64,000 nucleotides of DNA, taken from Pteria penguin (lineage: Eukaryota; Mollusca; Bivalvia; Pterioida; Pteriidae). The notes beneath the pieces are model-generated. The model was given only the letters and a program-made list of their open reading frames with translations, was not told the DNA's origin and made no database searches. This document shows, piece after piece, positions 26,901 to 37,407 of this stretch (positions are counted from its first letter, which is position 1; each line of letters begins with the position of its first letter). The stretch spans positions 44,111,042 through 44,175,041 of the forward strand of contig CM068583.1 of assembly GCA_035048485.1 (NCBI GenBank). Direction: 5' to 3'. The position numbers were made by a program, and so were the translations under genes.

Positions 26901-29900
26901 TGGTTGAAATTTACATATAAATAATAGGGAAGTTGAAAATTTTTTTACCAGACCAAAGCTAATTTAACCAGATTTAGTCTGGTGGTTAGGTGACTTTCAG
27001 ATTGTCTGTATGGCTTAGTTAAAGTTGGATCTGGCAATCTCTTAAATACCTCTTTACCTAACACAACGTCACTAATCATAGTCTTTAAATGCTTTTACTT
27101 GCAAATATGTTTGTTAACACACTGCTTTATATTCCTAAAGTTAAATGCCTATATCTCATAAAGACAAAGAAACCTTTTTCGATGCAATCAATTATGGGTT
27201 ATTGCACAACAGGTACAGAAGTCTTTATAGAAGTTTTCAGAAATATATACTGATCCCTCGAATACCTTACAGATACACTTTGTAAACCACAAGTGCTGTG
27301 ACGTAATGTCACATGGCTGGACAAAGTATGAGAATTGCAGATCACAAAGGCCATGATAGCTGAAAATACGCGGGATAATTATTGTACAAATAAACAAATA
27401 AACATGGCTATTTATCTACAGTTAACCTTACAATTATTTACAACAAACTTATTTCATTGGATTTCTAGATAATTGAATGTTCATGTCCTCAGTGCTTAAT
27501 ATAGAGGATTTCCTATATAATTGTCAATTTACTAAGTACGCATATACAATTTTCCACTTGAACAGTGCCTTCTATATTCTGATGTTGTAAGATAGTAACT
27601 CTTGCCTAAACCACATGTGTGAAGCACTATAATATCATGGAGCTGTGTGAAGTTGGTAAAGTAATTTGATTAATGCTTCCCTCTGTGTGTAATTGCTGAA
27701 CAATATCAATTCAATGAATAATTGTCAATAGTAGGATTAATACTAGTATTTAACACCTGTATATGCTCATATTCGTATCTACAATTAATAACACCAATCA
27801 CACCACATTATTTTGATAATTTTTGATATACATGTATAATGAAAGGTCTTGTCAAAAGGAAATTCCCAATTCACACATGAAACATTTAAGCCCTATCTCT
27901 TACTGTTCATAAATTTTTACCAAGGCCAAAGTTTGTGAAATGTTGGTAAAACTTCAAGGTCAAGGTCACAAGGTAAAAATTTTGGTACCCATTGAAAGGA
28001 CTTGTCATAAGGAATATACATGTGAAATACTGAAGCCCGGTCTCCAATGGTTCTAAGGTTATGATCCAGGTTAAAGTAGGTCAACCTTCAACATAAAGTT
28101 CAAAATGTAAAACATTTTGATACATAATGAAAGGTTTTGTCATAAGGAATACACAAATGAAATATTATATTGTTCATAACTTAAGACCAAGGTTAAAGTT
28201 TTTAAAAGTATGTCAAACTTCAAGGTCAAGGTCAAAATGTCAAAAATTGTTATACCCAATGAAAACACATGTGAAATATATATTAAAGCCCTGTTTCTAG
28301 CGTTTCCAAAGTTATGATCCCCTTTTAAGTTTTTGTATACAAACAACTACAACAAAGACGCCAAGGAAATGACAATAGCTCTCCAGACATTCATCCCTGC
28401 GAGCTTATAAAAAGTACTAATAATAATGATAATGAATGTAAAGAAAAATTATCGGAATAACAGAGGGTCTTAATATATTAGGTTTTAGTGGGGTCTGAAT
28501 TTTATACGTTTAATCATCGGAATAACAGAAGGCCTAAATATATGAGGTTTCAGTGATGTATGAATTTTATATGTATAATACAAGACAGCAGTTACTTTAA
28601 CTATAGTCCTTGTAAAACTATGCAACAAACATGCTAAGCAAAATTTGTGTGAAATGTATGACTGTGAGGGGTTAATGTATGACTGGGAAAGGGGTTAAAC
28701 CACTTTCCAGCCATAACAAGATTTCATATTCTAAATAAAATTTGAAATCACTTTACTTAAAAAGCAAGATAGCCTTTTAGTAATAGATCTGTAATACACA
28801 AAAAACACAATAGTTCACAATACACCTACTGCAGTAAAGTCTGGTTTAAGCTCTATAACACGTTCTAAGTCTGGGAGTGCTGACTTTGATTTACCTAGGG
28901 CAAGGAACACAGTTGCCCTTCTGAAGTATGTCATGTAATTGCTAGGGTCACCATCTGAAAAGCAACATTAAATTAAACATTTATTGCTGTGATAATCTTA
29001 TATTTTGTCATACAAAAAATGAAAATTATTTTTTTTATAACTAGTATGAGGCACATGTCATATATTCACTGCTATATCGCACTCATTTTGTTAAAACTAA
29101 ATACATGTAGTAATTTTTTGCTTGCAGGTCTACACAGTCAGATGCTGCATCACAGAAAGGGAATTTCCTAATAATGTTAAAAGTGTGTGCCATTTCTGAC
29201 ACTAAATAAAAAGAACCTTAAAAACTAATAATGTACCTTTTGTGTTATTTCTGGAATAACAGCATTTGCCTTAAATGCAAGTAATAATTTTGCATTCACT
29301 GTTGTGACATTATACATCCCTTTAAATTTTAATAGAAGCATCACTTTTGATGCCATTTCAAATGAGGGTTTTCCTTTAACAAAAAAAACATATTACGTCT
29401 GTCGCTTAGGCCAATTAAACTTAATAGGTAGATTTTCATCCAACCTCGTGAAAATACATGGGGTGGGTGGGTGGAATTTATTTTTTATAATTTATTTTCA
29501 AATATTGTCTTTGAATCGTTAAAATTCGAAGCAAACCAGCTTATCTTTTCGGTTATGCCGGCAACAACTCTCACGACAGCGAAAACTATTTTGTCAACTA
29601 CCGGAAATGGCGATATGTATATAAACTGAATCGTATATCGAATGCGGACCTGAATTAAAATACCGGAATTCAGACGCGCCGGATTTGTTTGAAAAATAAA
29701 TAATTCTGGGGCGGGTCAATTTTTTAGGGGCGGGCGGGGATGAAAATCTACCAATTAATTTTAATTGGCCTTAATTTGACGAGAAAAAGTTTTAAAGTGT
29801 GGAGGCTCTTCCCAGCCCCCCCCCCCCCCAACCAATTATTCAGGACTGAAGATAACACATGCTTTTGCCAAGGGCAACAACCCTGTGTAATAGTACTGAA

Positions 29901-32900
29901 ATTCGTAAAGGCAGTAAATAATTATGGCCAAGAGAAGAATTTAATCCCACCTTTTTTTCTCCTACGTCAAAATTGTAAGAATACAAAAGAAATAAGATCC
30001 ATAAATATATACATGTATTTATATTAAAGTTCATATATTACTCTATCACAAATTTAAATTTGAAAGAGATTTAGTGAGAAATGAATTTTTAGTAATTTTC
30101 TGAAATATTTTCAAAATAAAAAAAATCAAAGCCGCATAACTCTGTACTGACAAAGGGAATACTTTCAAAATCTAAAGGCATATTCTTATATTTTATCAGA
30201 GTAATCCGAATAAGTTTTATGAAAATCATTTCATGATTACTGAAGTTATTATATCCCATATAAACTGCCATTATGCTATCAATGAAAAAAATTTTCCAAG
30301 TTAAAGGGCTATAGCTCTGGCAAAACCAAGTCAATCATACCAAAATATGAACTGGTACTTATCCTCATTGATATAAGGTTATATGCCAAGTTTCAATCTA
30401 ATGCCTTGAAAGACTGAAGAAGAAAGTCTGGAAAACACGACCTCAAACGGATGGACGGACAACACCATAACTTTATATGTTCTGTCTATGACAGGCACAT
30501 AAAAATGTTGTTATTTTCACTATAAGAATTTGCTTATTCCCAAATAAATCTTTTATTATAAAAGACAATTTTGCGGGGAAGCAGGAAACAACTTTTACAT
30601 ATATAATATATACATTCAAATAGAAATGAAGGAAGCAGATGTTGCTTTATCAACAATCATGGCATGCATTAATCAAACAAAAGAAATGTGTGATTCAGTG
30701 TATAATAAAGATTTATCTAACTTCACATATCATATCAGACAAGACATACCAACTGCTGCATGATAATGTTGGAGAGCATCAGCAAGTTGTCCAGCTGCCA
30801 GAAGTTTTTTCCCAAGTTCAAGATGCTGCTCAACTTCACTGCTAGCACCATCAGTGCCTGAGATGAAATAATAATAATGAAATGATCATCAACACATCAA
30901 ACATATCTTTAATATAAGGATGTATCACTATGAGTACAATGTGTAAGTATTTAACCCCACAACAGAAACATAATCAATTAAATCAATACCACAAGATGAC
31001 TCACATTTCAACATTCATCAGTGAATGAATCAATATGAACAGTAGCTTGAGAACTTACAGAATATACATATACATCTCCAATAGGTGAAAAAGGTCCTAT
31101 TTCAGAAAATACTAGGTGAGTTAACAGCAATGCCCTATGGAAAAATAAACTATTCATGCAGGTTTGGATGGAGTACCACTTGTATTTACCTCACAACTGA
31201 AAGCATGAAATGTAGGTCAGCAAAGTCATCAAAACTGACTTACTTGGTATATACTGAGGTAACAAAATCTCCTATACATGTAAACAGACACACAGATGGG
31301 CAATTTCAGTACACAATAATTGGGAGGGGGTGTTCGTCTGTTTAAAATGGTATTTGAATACTAACCCATTCAAACAGCTTACAGCTACTGCAACTAAATC
31401 AGACGGTCACTATACTGTAATCAGAAGGCCACTATACTATAATTAGAGCCATTATAGTGTAATCAGAGGACCATTACATTGTTATCAGAGGGCATTATAC
31501 TGTATTCAGAGGACCATTACATTGTTATCAAAGGGCATTATACTGTAATCAGAGTACCACTACACACTAGATCTAACTACTGTAATCAGTAATAATTAAT
31601 TGTATGGTTTTATAAATTTTATCTATTAATATTAACTATATGTAGAAGTAATCAGTGTTTAAAGACTGTGTCAACCTTTGACATTGGATTTGACTATTTC
31701 ATTGGTGGAGGTTGTCTGGTGGAAGAATATCAATCGGGACAGTGGTCAGTTGGTCATTGAGATTCGTTGATTGATGCCACATCTGTTTACACCACTTTAA
31801 TACTTGTTTTTGGTGAGCACAAAATACATACATATCTCAAGGACATAACCTCTTAACATACAGTAAGTCTTTATTCTCTTTATTTTATTTCATATTTGTA
31901 GTATTTATTTAAATCTGTAACTCATTCAATTTGAGAACGCGAGCTTTTGAATTTCTCTTTGTTTGTTATTATAATTTTTCAAATCATAATGAATATTGGT
32001 GAATATTATTTAAAGTCAGCAGCTCATGATACGAGATGTTGTAGAGTTATTTTAATGTTGTTATATTTTGGTAAAAAATCAGTCTCAGATGTTATTCATT
32101 GTTTGTATAGGTTTATGACGTCGTACACACGTACTGAAGTAGGCCGTGTGCCACCATTTATGTAGAAGCTCAATTCCATAAATTGGTACGCTATCTATAC
32201 ATATATTTTATTATCATATCAGAATGTAATTAAATTATAATCTTGATGAACTATATGCATACGGATTCATGTATATTTTTGGTATTTGATATATATTGTC
32301 AGTGAGAGTTATTTCCCTTGTTCTAAGTTAATTATTATTTCTATTCCATGAATTGTTAAAATCCATTAAATATCGTGTCGATCTGTGGGACTGTGATTTG
32401 CATGTGATTTACCTGTGTTTTATTATTATTGTAAACTTATTATGTTTCAAATATGTTTATCATCTCTTGTGTATATTATAGGGCTTATTTCCTAGTCCAT
32501 TTGGAGTTATCTAATAAATGGTAAAACAGAACCCAGTTGTTGAAGATATTTATTCACAACATCCGGTTATATAATCAGAGGGCCACTACCGGTATACTGT
32601 AATCAGATGGCCATTAGATCTATACTGTAATCAAAGGCCATCAGATCTATACTGTAATAAGAAGGCCATTATACTGTAATCAGAGGCCATTATACTGCAA
32701 TCATAAGGCCACTAGATTTATACTGAAATCAGAGGGTCATTATACTGTAATCAGATGGCTACTAGATCTATATATACTGTAATCAGAGGGCCACTACACT
32801 GTAACAAACCTATTACACACTACATATAGAAATGAATGATATCACTGATTACTACTTAGTAGGCAGCAAAACTTTGACAAATCTGGTCAGGCGAATCAAA

Positions 32901-35606
32901 AATCAGTGATGAGACCAAGCACCCAGAATGAGCCAGCATCTCCTGCCAGCTAGAAATGTCGTCTGTGAATGATTCCAACCATAGACACTTAATAAGTTGC
33001 TTGATTGGAGTTTCCATTGCTTTTAACAATTATCAGTTATAGCATGATATGGAAGCAGGAGGTACACATAAATAAACCTCTTATCAATAGTGGTGCTATC
33101 ATTAAATTCAACCTGTATTTTCTTTAACTGTCACAATTTGAACAAATGAAGTGCCTGCCTAAATTGATAGGTAAAACTTTAGAAAACAATCAAGTCCAAT
33201 CATAGATTTCTTTATTTAGGAAAAAATTTTAAAAACCATGATATACAAACTTCTAATCTAAGGTTAATTTAACAATCTACTGGAATTTATTATTTTTTCT
33301 TTTAGGTTACATAATGGGATATACTGCCTGTATGGAGTGTGTTCCCAATATTTAGGGAGGAAATAAAACATATTCCTGCAAAAATTTTTGTGAGTCATAA
33401 GGTTGCTAACTCCAATCGATGTTACTAACTGATAGTACACAAGTGTCACTTAACGGACAGTACCTCCCATTGATGTTATGTGAACCTCAAGATTTCACAT
33501 GCCCTCCTCAAGGTTAGCAATGAAAAGATTACAAATCAGTCTCAGAAAACAAAATGAAATGAGACTTACGGACCCTACTGAGTAGGGTGCAGGACGTTTC
33601 GGTAGAAGGATGTTTCGGTACACGAAAATAGGTCGTTTCAGTACATGGTACAAAGATGTGATGGTACATGATTTTGGTTGTTTCAGTACAGGTACTTATA
33701 TATTGTTACAGAAACAAATTAAAATGGATATTATGACAATCTATCAAGAAGAAAGTAAAAGATCAGCACTAGCAAACTGTTACAGAAATGTGACATGTTA
33801 TGCGCCCCATCTGTACCTCAGGATATGCGATATGTGTGACCTTATTTTAAAAACAATAATAAAAACTAATAGATATACAATGTATATATATATATGTTTA
33901 TTTATTTATTTTATTTTTACTCGTATGCCTTATTTTTCTCGAATACTTGTGATCATGCATACTTAAAAAATACCGTAAAAAAGATCGTACTGAAACATCT
34001 TTCTTATGTACCGAAACGTCCTTGTACCAAAACATCATTGTACCGAAATGTCTAGCATTCACTGAGTACATGTGGATCATATAAGGTAAAAATTCACAAG
34101 GTACATTACTAGCTAGTTACGACTGCAACGGAAGAGCTATTTTGTCCCGTCTCTTCCGGGACAAAATAACTCTTCCGTTGCAGTCATAATTAATTAGTAG
34201 CATACAGTCGTTTTCCTAGTTCCGAATATTTTCCAGTTCCGAATAATTTAAAAAGTGTAGCCCACCAGTTCTTCACAGACAGAGCGTATCATACAGAACT
34301 TTTTATTTCATAAAGACAATTTATAAAAGTATTGAAAAATATAAGAATTTTCTTTGAAAGTGAAAAAGGGTTTCACGATACAGCACTTTGAATCTAGTTG
34401 GTATCGGCGAAATTGTTCATTCCGCCATTTTGTTACTCGAAATTGATTCGTTTTTTGATTTCGTATTAGACTAATATAAATGACAAATAATTCTATGCCT
34501 TATCGTTATAAAGACTAAGTTTCCGATTATATATTCCACCCTTTTTATTATAATTTAGTGGCACAACAGTCCAATACCATGCGTCTGAATGTTTGTTGAC
34601 TTTTTCCTAGTTCCGAACAGCTGAAATTCGTGTGATTGGAACATGCATTTTTTCGCGGAATTTGAACCTTATTGTCATAAGGTCATCTAACAAATAAACA
34701 CTAGATCTATCAGTTTTACAAACCATCGTAGTCACAAATACGGCATATTACTAACTTATTTTCCGATATAAACAAACAACATATCATGACAAACTAGAAC
34801 TACATTCGTCTGCTGTGACATAATGACGTTATGCGCAAGGCAGGTGCGTGCGGCCATGTTTAATGAGGCTCCATACGGGGAGAACAATGTAATAATGAAT
34901 TGACGTGTACAAAAGAATGGATGAATTTGCATGCTATGCAGATGTGTTATACAGATTTAACGGACAATACAGAGGCGGATACAGAAAAGTCAATGGTGGT
35001 TGGGAAGGGGGTGCACAATTGAAACCCAAGGCTTCATTGAGACATGAAGCTGCTGCTGGTACGGGTTCTTAGAATACTGCATTTTGAAAGTGAAATTTCA
35101 AAAGGAAAATAATAATAATTATTATTAAAGAATTTTTAATAATAATAATAATAAAATCAAAAAAAAAAAAAAAAACCCCACAAAAACAAAACAAAAGTGT
35201 CAAGACAGCTTCGCGTGAAGCTTCCATTTCTGAGTCTATTTTACCTCTTGTAATTAATGTGATAATAAAGCATTATCTAGTGTTGTGCATGGGAGGTAAG
35301 TTAAGACCAGGCGAATGCAAGAGTTGGGTATTCTATGCGGCAGATGCAAAATACCTGAGGGGAAAGACGACAGATTTACAATAGCGTTAGTCAAAGTCCA
35401 AGTTGTTCCTGCGTTCACTGAGTATTTCAACTTTGAAAGACAACGGGAACATACTCCAAGTTACTTAAGTTTCGCGGCCGCAAACTATTTTGAGTAAATC
35501 AAATTAGAGACTCCAACTTTGTAAAGAACAGATTAACATTACATCATTATTATAATAATATTTAAGGTCATATGTAAGGTTAATATACATTCCCCTAGAT
35601 CATCTG

Positions 35607-35659
<53 letters not shown>

Positions 35660-37317
35660 CAAATAGAATCAGTGAAACACCTGGGAGTACTATGGACCTT
35701 GGATCTCCGAAGAAATACCTGTAGAAAATAAAGACAAATTAGACAAACATATAAAGCACAAAGACACTACAGTATATATATATATATTTTCTTCGTCAGG
35801 ACACGGAGTGGACAGAAAGTTGTCACTAATCAACGTTGTATAGAAATAAAACTAATTACAATCTTCCACCCCCTTTCCTTTGAGCAGCACACGATTTCTA
35901 ATCTTTGTTTGTTTGGGGTTTTTTTGTTTGTTTACTTGTTTTCTTGGTTTTCTTTCTTTCTTTTTTGTGTGGTATTGTACATATATAACCATTTGTGGCT
36001 AAAAAGAAAATGAAACTTATTTCGACTCTCATCACATCTGTGTTTCATTCAGAGGTTCCATTCCTATCTATTTCAGCATTTCCTTATCATATCCTAATCC
36101 ACACACATACACACAATGTCTTAGCTAAAGCGTGCACATCTAAATATCAATGCTCAATTTAAACTCCTCTTTTTAAAACACTCACATGGAACTGTGAAGT
36201 TATGTATACTTTGAACTTATTATCGAAGCAATGTCACAGATTTGACGTCACCTCTAAAAAGTGCATGTAAATGCTGAAAAAAAAATATATTCGTACACAC
36301 CTATATATGTGAGAAGGATTAAATATTGTTATAGATGTCATCTTTAAATTAATCTTTAAAGTTGAAGGTATGGAATACATTATCAGAAAGTCGGCGATTA
36401 ATGTATCGTACCGATATCTGTTTGTCCTCAATTTTTTCCATTTTCTAAACTGTCATGTAGACACACATAAATGTATAACCGATTTTCATTGTTTTAACAG
36501 CAAAAATCTCAACTTTGAGTGAAAAAAAGGAAATTTTCAATCTTACATTTTATCAAAGACGGTTGACAATATAAATATATCACTGTATACCCCATTTGAG
36601 GCCCCTTTGTGATACCAGTTCGGAACCGGAAACGTTATTCGAAACTGGGAAAATTACCACTGCTGAAATATCCCATAATACTATGATGTATAGTACGACT
36701 TTTACTAATGTGGTTGATAAATTCATTCATTAGACTACACTTAACTAATTGATACCACTTAAATTCATCTTTTCTCCCTTTCTACAATGAAGACGACAAA
36801 AAATCAGAAACCTGTTCGGAACTGGGAAAACGACTGTACTACTAAAAAGAATTGTGGTATTTTTTCAGATTAGAACTATCAACATTTAAAAAAAACTCCA
36901 TTACAAAGATGGAAACAATGAACAAATCTGATATGATGACAATAAACTCTTCTAAAGTCGTAAAAGCAGTCTGAAAAAGTATTACGTGTATATCGTACCG
37001 GTGTTTGTTTTCACACGTAGAAATTGTGTATAGATCTAAATCTACTCAGTACTTGGTTTTGTTGGAAGTATACAAAAATAAGCATTTGCTGAAGACTACA
37101 ATCTTATTTACACCTCTTTCGTCATATGGAACTATTCAATAATATATCAAATAACACGTATACTTTATTTCTTTCACGTCAATTAAATTTATATCTACTT
37201 TCACTTCATCATTTCTTAAATGTTTTACCTACCTCCCAAGTAAACGTCTAAAGATAAGAGAAACAAAACCAGAGATTTGGAGAAGACAATTATTCCATTT
37301 ACATTCCATTCTGACAT
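17772..37317 (-). CDS. DNAJC3: DnaJ homolog subfamily C member 3 (P58IPK), complete
   Basis: Ten coding exons in transcript order: 37233-37317, 30750-30857, 28830-28954, 25395-25469, 23484-23627, 21036-21217, 20408-20633, 19367-19620, 18629-18774, 17772-17914. They sum to 1488 nt with consistent phase, giving 495 residues (human about 504). The N-terminus has a hydrophobic signal segment (LVLFLLSLDVYLGG). TPR-type helices follow (HLELGKKLLAAGQLADAL, FRRATVFLALGKSKSALPDL, ARLQRANVLLKQGKLTEAE). The J domain spans about 391-460 with YYKILGVKR and the HPD motif at 419-421. A Gly-rich end closes with FKFNF. The family is an ER-lumen co-chaperone for BiP that binds unfolded protein through its TPRs; it was first named as an inhibitor of PKR/PERK. 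No residue that matters appears lost. Oddities are the 43-bp array at the exon 4 acceptor and a consensus ER-stress element upstream. Confidence 0.97.
17985..18330 (-). mobile_element. Two tRNA-like SINE fragments (family C) in the last DNAJC3 intron
   Basis: On the minus strand both copies read a pol III A-box-like GATGGCTCAATGGTGAGAAC and a B-box-like GGTTCTGGGTGTGAAACCC or a diverged version. Both are preceded on the plus strand by AACAGGCAGGA. Centres lie at about 18040 and 18260. Confidence 0.6.
18629..18774 (-). CDS. DNAJC3: DNAJC3 exon 9 (J-domain core, HPD)
   Basis: Residues about 400-448. Contains IKKAYKKLAAKWHPDKYKGE, with HPD at 419-421, and KKFIDIAAAKEVLTD. HPD is required to stimulate Hsp70 ATPase, so the J domain looks functional. 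Confidence 0.97.
18775..19366 (-). other. DNAJC3: DNAJC3 intron 8, nothing recognised
   Basis: AT-rich intron without recognisable repeats or exons. Confidence 0.6.
19367..19620 (-). CDS. DNAJC3: DNAJC3 exon 8 (last TPRs, start of J domain)
   Basis: Residues 316-399. Ends with KRDYYKILGVK, the beginning of the J domain, after TPR helices (DALMDRAETYIGNEQLDEAV). Donor is GTAAGT. Confidence 0.96.
19850..20275. repeat. Interspersed repeat with AGGTCA-type words (family R), intron 7 copy
   Basis: Contains TAGGTCAAAGGTCACGGTCG, TATGAAGGCCCCATGTCTTA, AAAAGTTATGACCAAGGTTA and a GACAGACAGA stretch near the end. The same ordered blocks occur at 22680-22940, 26100-26390, 27840-28340 and, inverted, at 60690-61250. 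Confidence 0.8.
20408..20633 (-). CDS. DNAJC3: DNAJC3 exon 7
   Basis: Residues about 242-315. Contains IRECLKLDPDDKDCYPHYKK followed by VKKLVKQL, a block strongly conserved in P58IPK. Confidence 0.95.
20665..20785. repeat. Short tandem repeat, about 35 bp x 3
   Basis: GGTTCATACAAGACCATGG followed by TCAAACATGCAGTTA is repeated three times next to exon 7 in intron 6. The remainder of this intron is unremarkable. Confidence 0.85.
21036..21217 (-). CDS. DNAJC3: DNAJC3 exon 6
   Basis: Residues about 180-241. Contains WDPHLHELRAECY and SDNRKAYYKMSILHYNIGEA. Donor is AT|GTTAGT; those two bases join exon 7's first base to make Ile before QIRECLKLD. Confidence 0.92.
22048..22084. other. G-run/C-run hairpin
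   Basis: A run of eight G followed by CACA, a short loop, and then TGTGCT with a run of about twelve C. The two arms are complementary and could fold as a hairpin. Confidence 0.7.
22409..22680 (-). mobile_element. tRNA-derived SINE, family B, inverted copy
   Basis: Minus strand reads B-box-like GGAATCGAGTCCCGCTCTGG, GTCTTTCGGATGAGACAGT, AGATCCCTCACTGCTTCGGA, and a CAAT-type tail. Intron 5/6 region of DNAJC3. Confidence 0.88.
22680..22940. repeat. Family R repeat copy
   Basis: Contains CTCAAAGGTCACGGTCAGGA, TATGAAAGCCCTACCCCTTA and a GACAGACAGACC stretch, in the same order as at 19850. Confidence 0.8.
23484..23627 (-). CDS. DNAJC3: DNAJC3 exon 5
   Basis: Residues 132-179, starting LDKNKSHEEALSQL and ending QQVIDILGRAIE. 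Aligns with the linker and next TPR of the family. Phase 0 at both ends. Confidence 0.93.
24266..25193. mobile_element. pogo/Tigger-like non-autonomous element, copy 1 (DNAJC3 intron 4)
   Basis: Starts CAGTCAAACCTCGATATCTC and ends with the inverted AGGTTGATTG, flanked by TA on both sides (24264-24265 and 25194-25195). The subterminal word ATATCTCGA occurs in several copies. 928 bp, no transposase. Confidence 0.9.
25395..25469 (-). CDS. DNAJC3: DNAJC3 exon 4 (acceptor lies at the edge of a minisatellite)
   Basis: Residues 107-131, beginning ARLQRANVLLKQGKLTEAE, the conserved third TPR. Donor is GTACGT. The acceptor ATTCCATTACAG is the most exon-proximal of a tandem array of copies of itself. 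Confidence 0.93.
25470..26100 (-). repeat. 43-bp minisatellite made of DNAJC3 exon 4 splice-acceptor copies
   Basis: On the minus strand each 43-bp unit contains about 24 nt of the exon 4 start (GCCAGATTGCAGAGAGCTAA) plus about 19 nt of the preceding intron ending ATTCCATTACAG. About 15 units lie upstream of the real junction. Roughly half keep the CAG; in the others it is shifted or lost. If an upstream acceptor were used, the added unit would bring an in-frame TGA. Confidence 0.95.
26100..26390. repeat. Family R repeat copy
   Basis: Contains TATAGGTCAAAGGTCATGAG and TTTTTGCCACAGACAAACAG, in the family order. Confidence 0.7.
26391..27840 (-). other. DNAJC3: DNAJC3 intron 3, middle part, nothing recognised
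   Basis: AT-rich, with no repeat or exon that I can support. Confidence 0.5.
27840..28340. repeat. Family R repeat, tandem copies
   Basis: Three or so successive units of 130-150 bp with CTTCAAGGTCAAGGTCACAA, TATGATCCAGGTTAAAG and GTCATAAGGAATA. The 9-mer TCAAGGTCA recurs. Confidence 0.8.
28440..28580. repeat. 66-bp tandem duplication
   Basis: ATCGGAATAACAGAGGGTCT and the following 46 bases repeat once with about ten differences. Confidence 0.8.
28830..28954 (-). CDS. DNAJC3: DNAJC3 exon 3
   Basis: Residues about 65-106. Contains FRRATVFLALGKSKSALPDL, characteristic of the second TPR. Acceptor TTTTCAG, donor GTAGGT. Confidence 0.96.
29409..29770. mobile_element. Harbinger-like MITE in DNAJC3 intron 2
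   Basis: Terminal inverted repeats of about 35 bp (GGCCAATTAAACTTAATAGG at the left, AATTTTAATTGGCC at the right). TTA flanks both ends, a 3-bp duplication typical of PIF/Harbinger. 362 bp, no coding capacity. Confidence 0.75.
30750..30857 (-). CDS. DNAJC3: DNAJC3 exon 2
   Basis: Residues about 29-64. Contains HLELGKKLLAAGQLADAL, nearly identical to the first TPR of vertebrate P58IPK. Acceptor ATCTCAG, donor GTATGT. Confidence 0.95.
31380..32810. repeat. Degenerate 23-24-bp tandem array in two blocks
   Basis: Units like TATACTGTAATCAGAGGGCC occupy about 31380-31570 and 32568-32810. The roughly 1-kb sequence between them is unrelated and ends with AATAAATGG and TTATTCACAACA. It looks like a later insertion, but I could not place its borders or a target duplication. 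Confidence 0.7.
33586..34066. mobile_element. Fold-back element with GTTTCGGTAC subrepeats
   Basis: Left end has GGACGTTTCGGTAGAAGGAT and GTTTCGGTACACG; right end carries the inverted versions (GTACCGAAACGTCC, TTGTACCGAAATGTC). The terminal regions of about 85 bp are made of several short copies of one motif. Confidence 0.65.
34107..34200. other. Long near-perfect hairpin
   Basis: Arms GACTGCAACGGAAGAG...TTTTGTCCC and its complement face each other across a loop under 10 bases. The core is 34121-34185, with weaker pairing continuing outward. It abuts the left end of the 34205-36836 element. Confidence 0.85.
34205..36836. mobile_element. TA-flanked DNA transposon, 2.6 kb, non-autonomous
   Basis: Starts CAGTCGTTTTCCTAGTTCCG and ends with the inverted CGGAACTGGGAAAACGACTG, with TA at both sides. 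Internal copies of the CTAGTTCCGAA motif lie at about 34605 and 36620. No transposase frame is seen. The TA target suggests the Tc1/mariner-pogo group. Confidence 0.8.
35608..35656. repeat. (TA)n microsatellite
   Basis: About 22 uninterrupted TA units. A shorter TA run lies at about 35773. Confidence 0.95.
37233..37317 (-). CDS. DNAJC3: DNAJC3 exon 1 (start codon, signal peptide)
   Basis: ATG at 37317-37315. Encodes residues 1-28, MSEWNVNGIIVFSKSLVLF then a hydrophobic run, as expected for an ER signal peptide. Donor is GTAGGT, ending one base into a codon that exon 2 completes as Gly. This is the only ATG that joins in phase. Confidence 0.9.
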
Positions 37318-37407
37318 TTTGTTATCTTTCATTTTATTTCATCACAAAATTTTGAAATTATTTAAACCACTCGCAAACTGAAAAGTGTACATAACAGTGT
37401 TGTGACT

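Larger units (their letters stand above)
30858..37232 (-). other. DNAJC3: DNAJC3 intron 1: contents
   Basis: The largest intron. It holds a split degenerate array (31380-32810), a fold-back element (33586-34066), a long hairpin (34107-34200) and a 2.6-kb TIR element (34205-36836). No exon is supported inside. Confidence 0.75.

Noticed and set aside
31590..32565. Solo LTR
   Set aside because: Suggestive end sequence, but no defined start and no target duplication; kept only as a finding.
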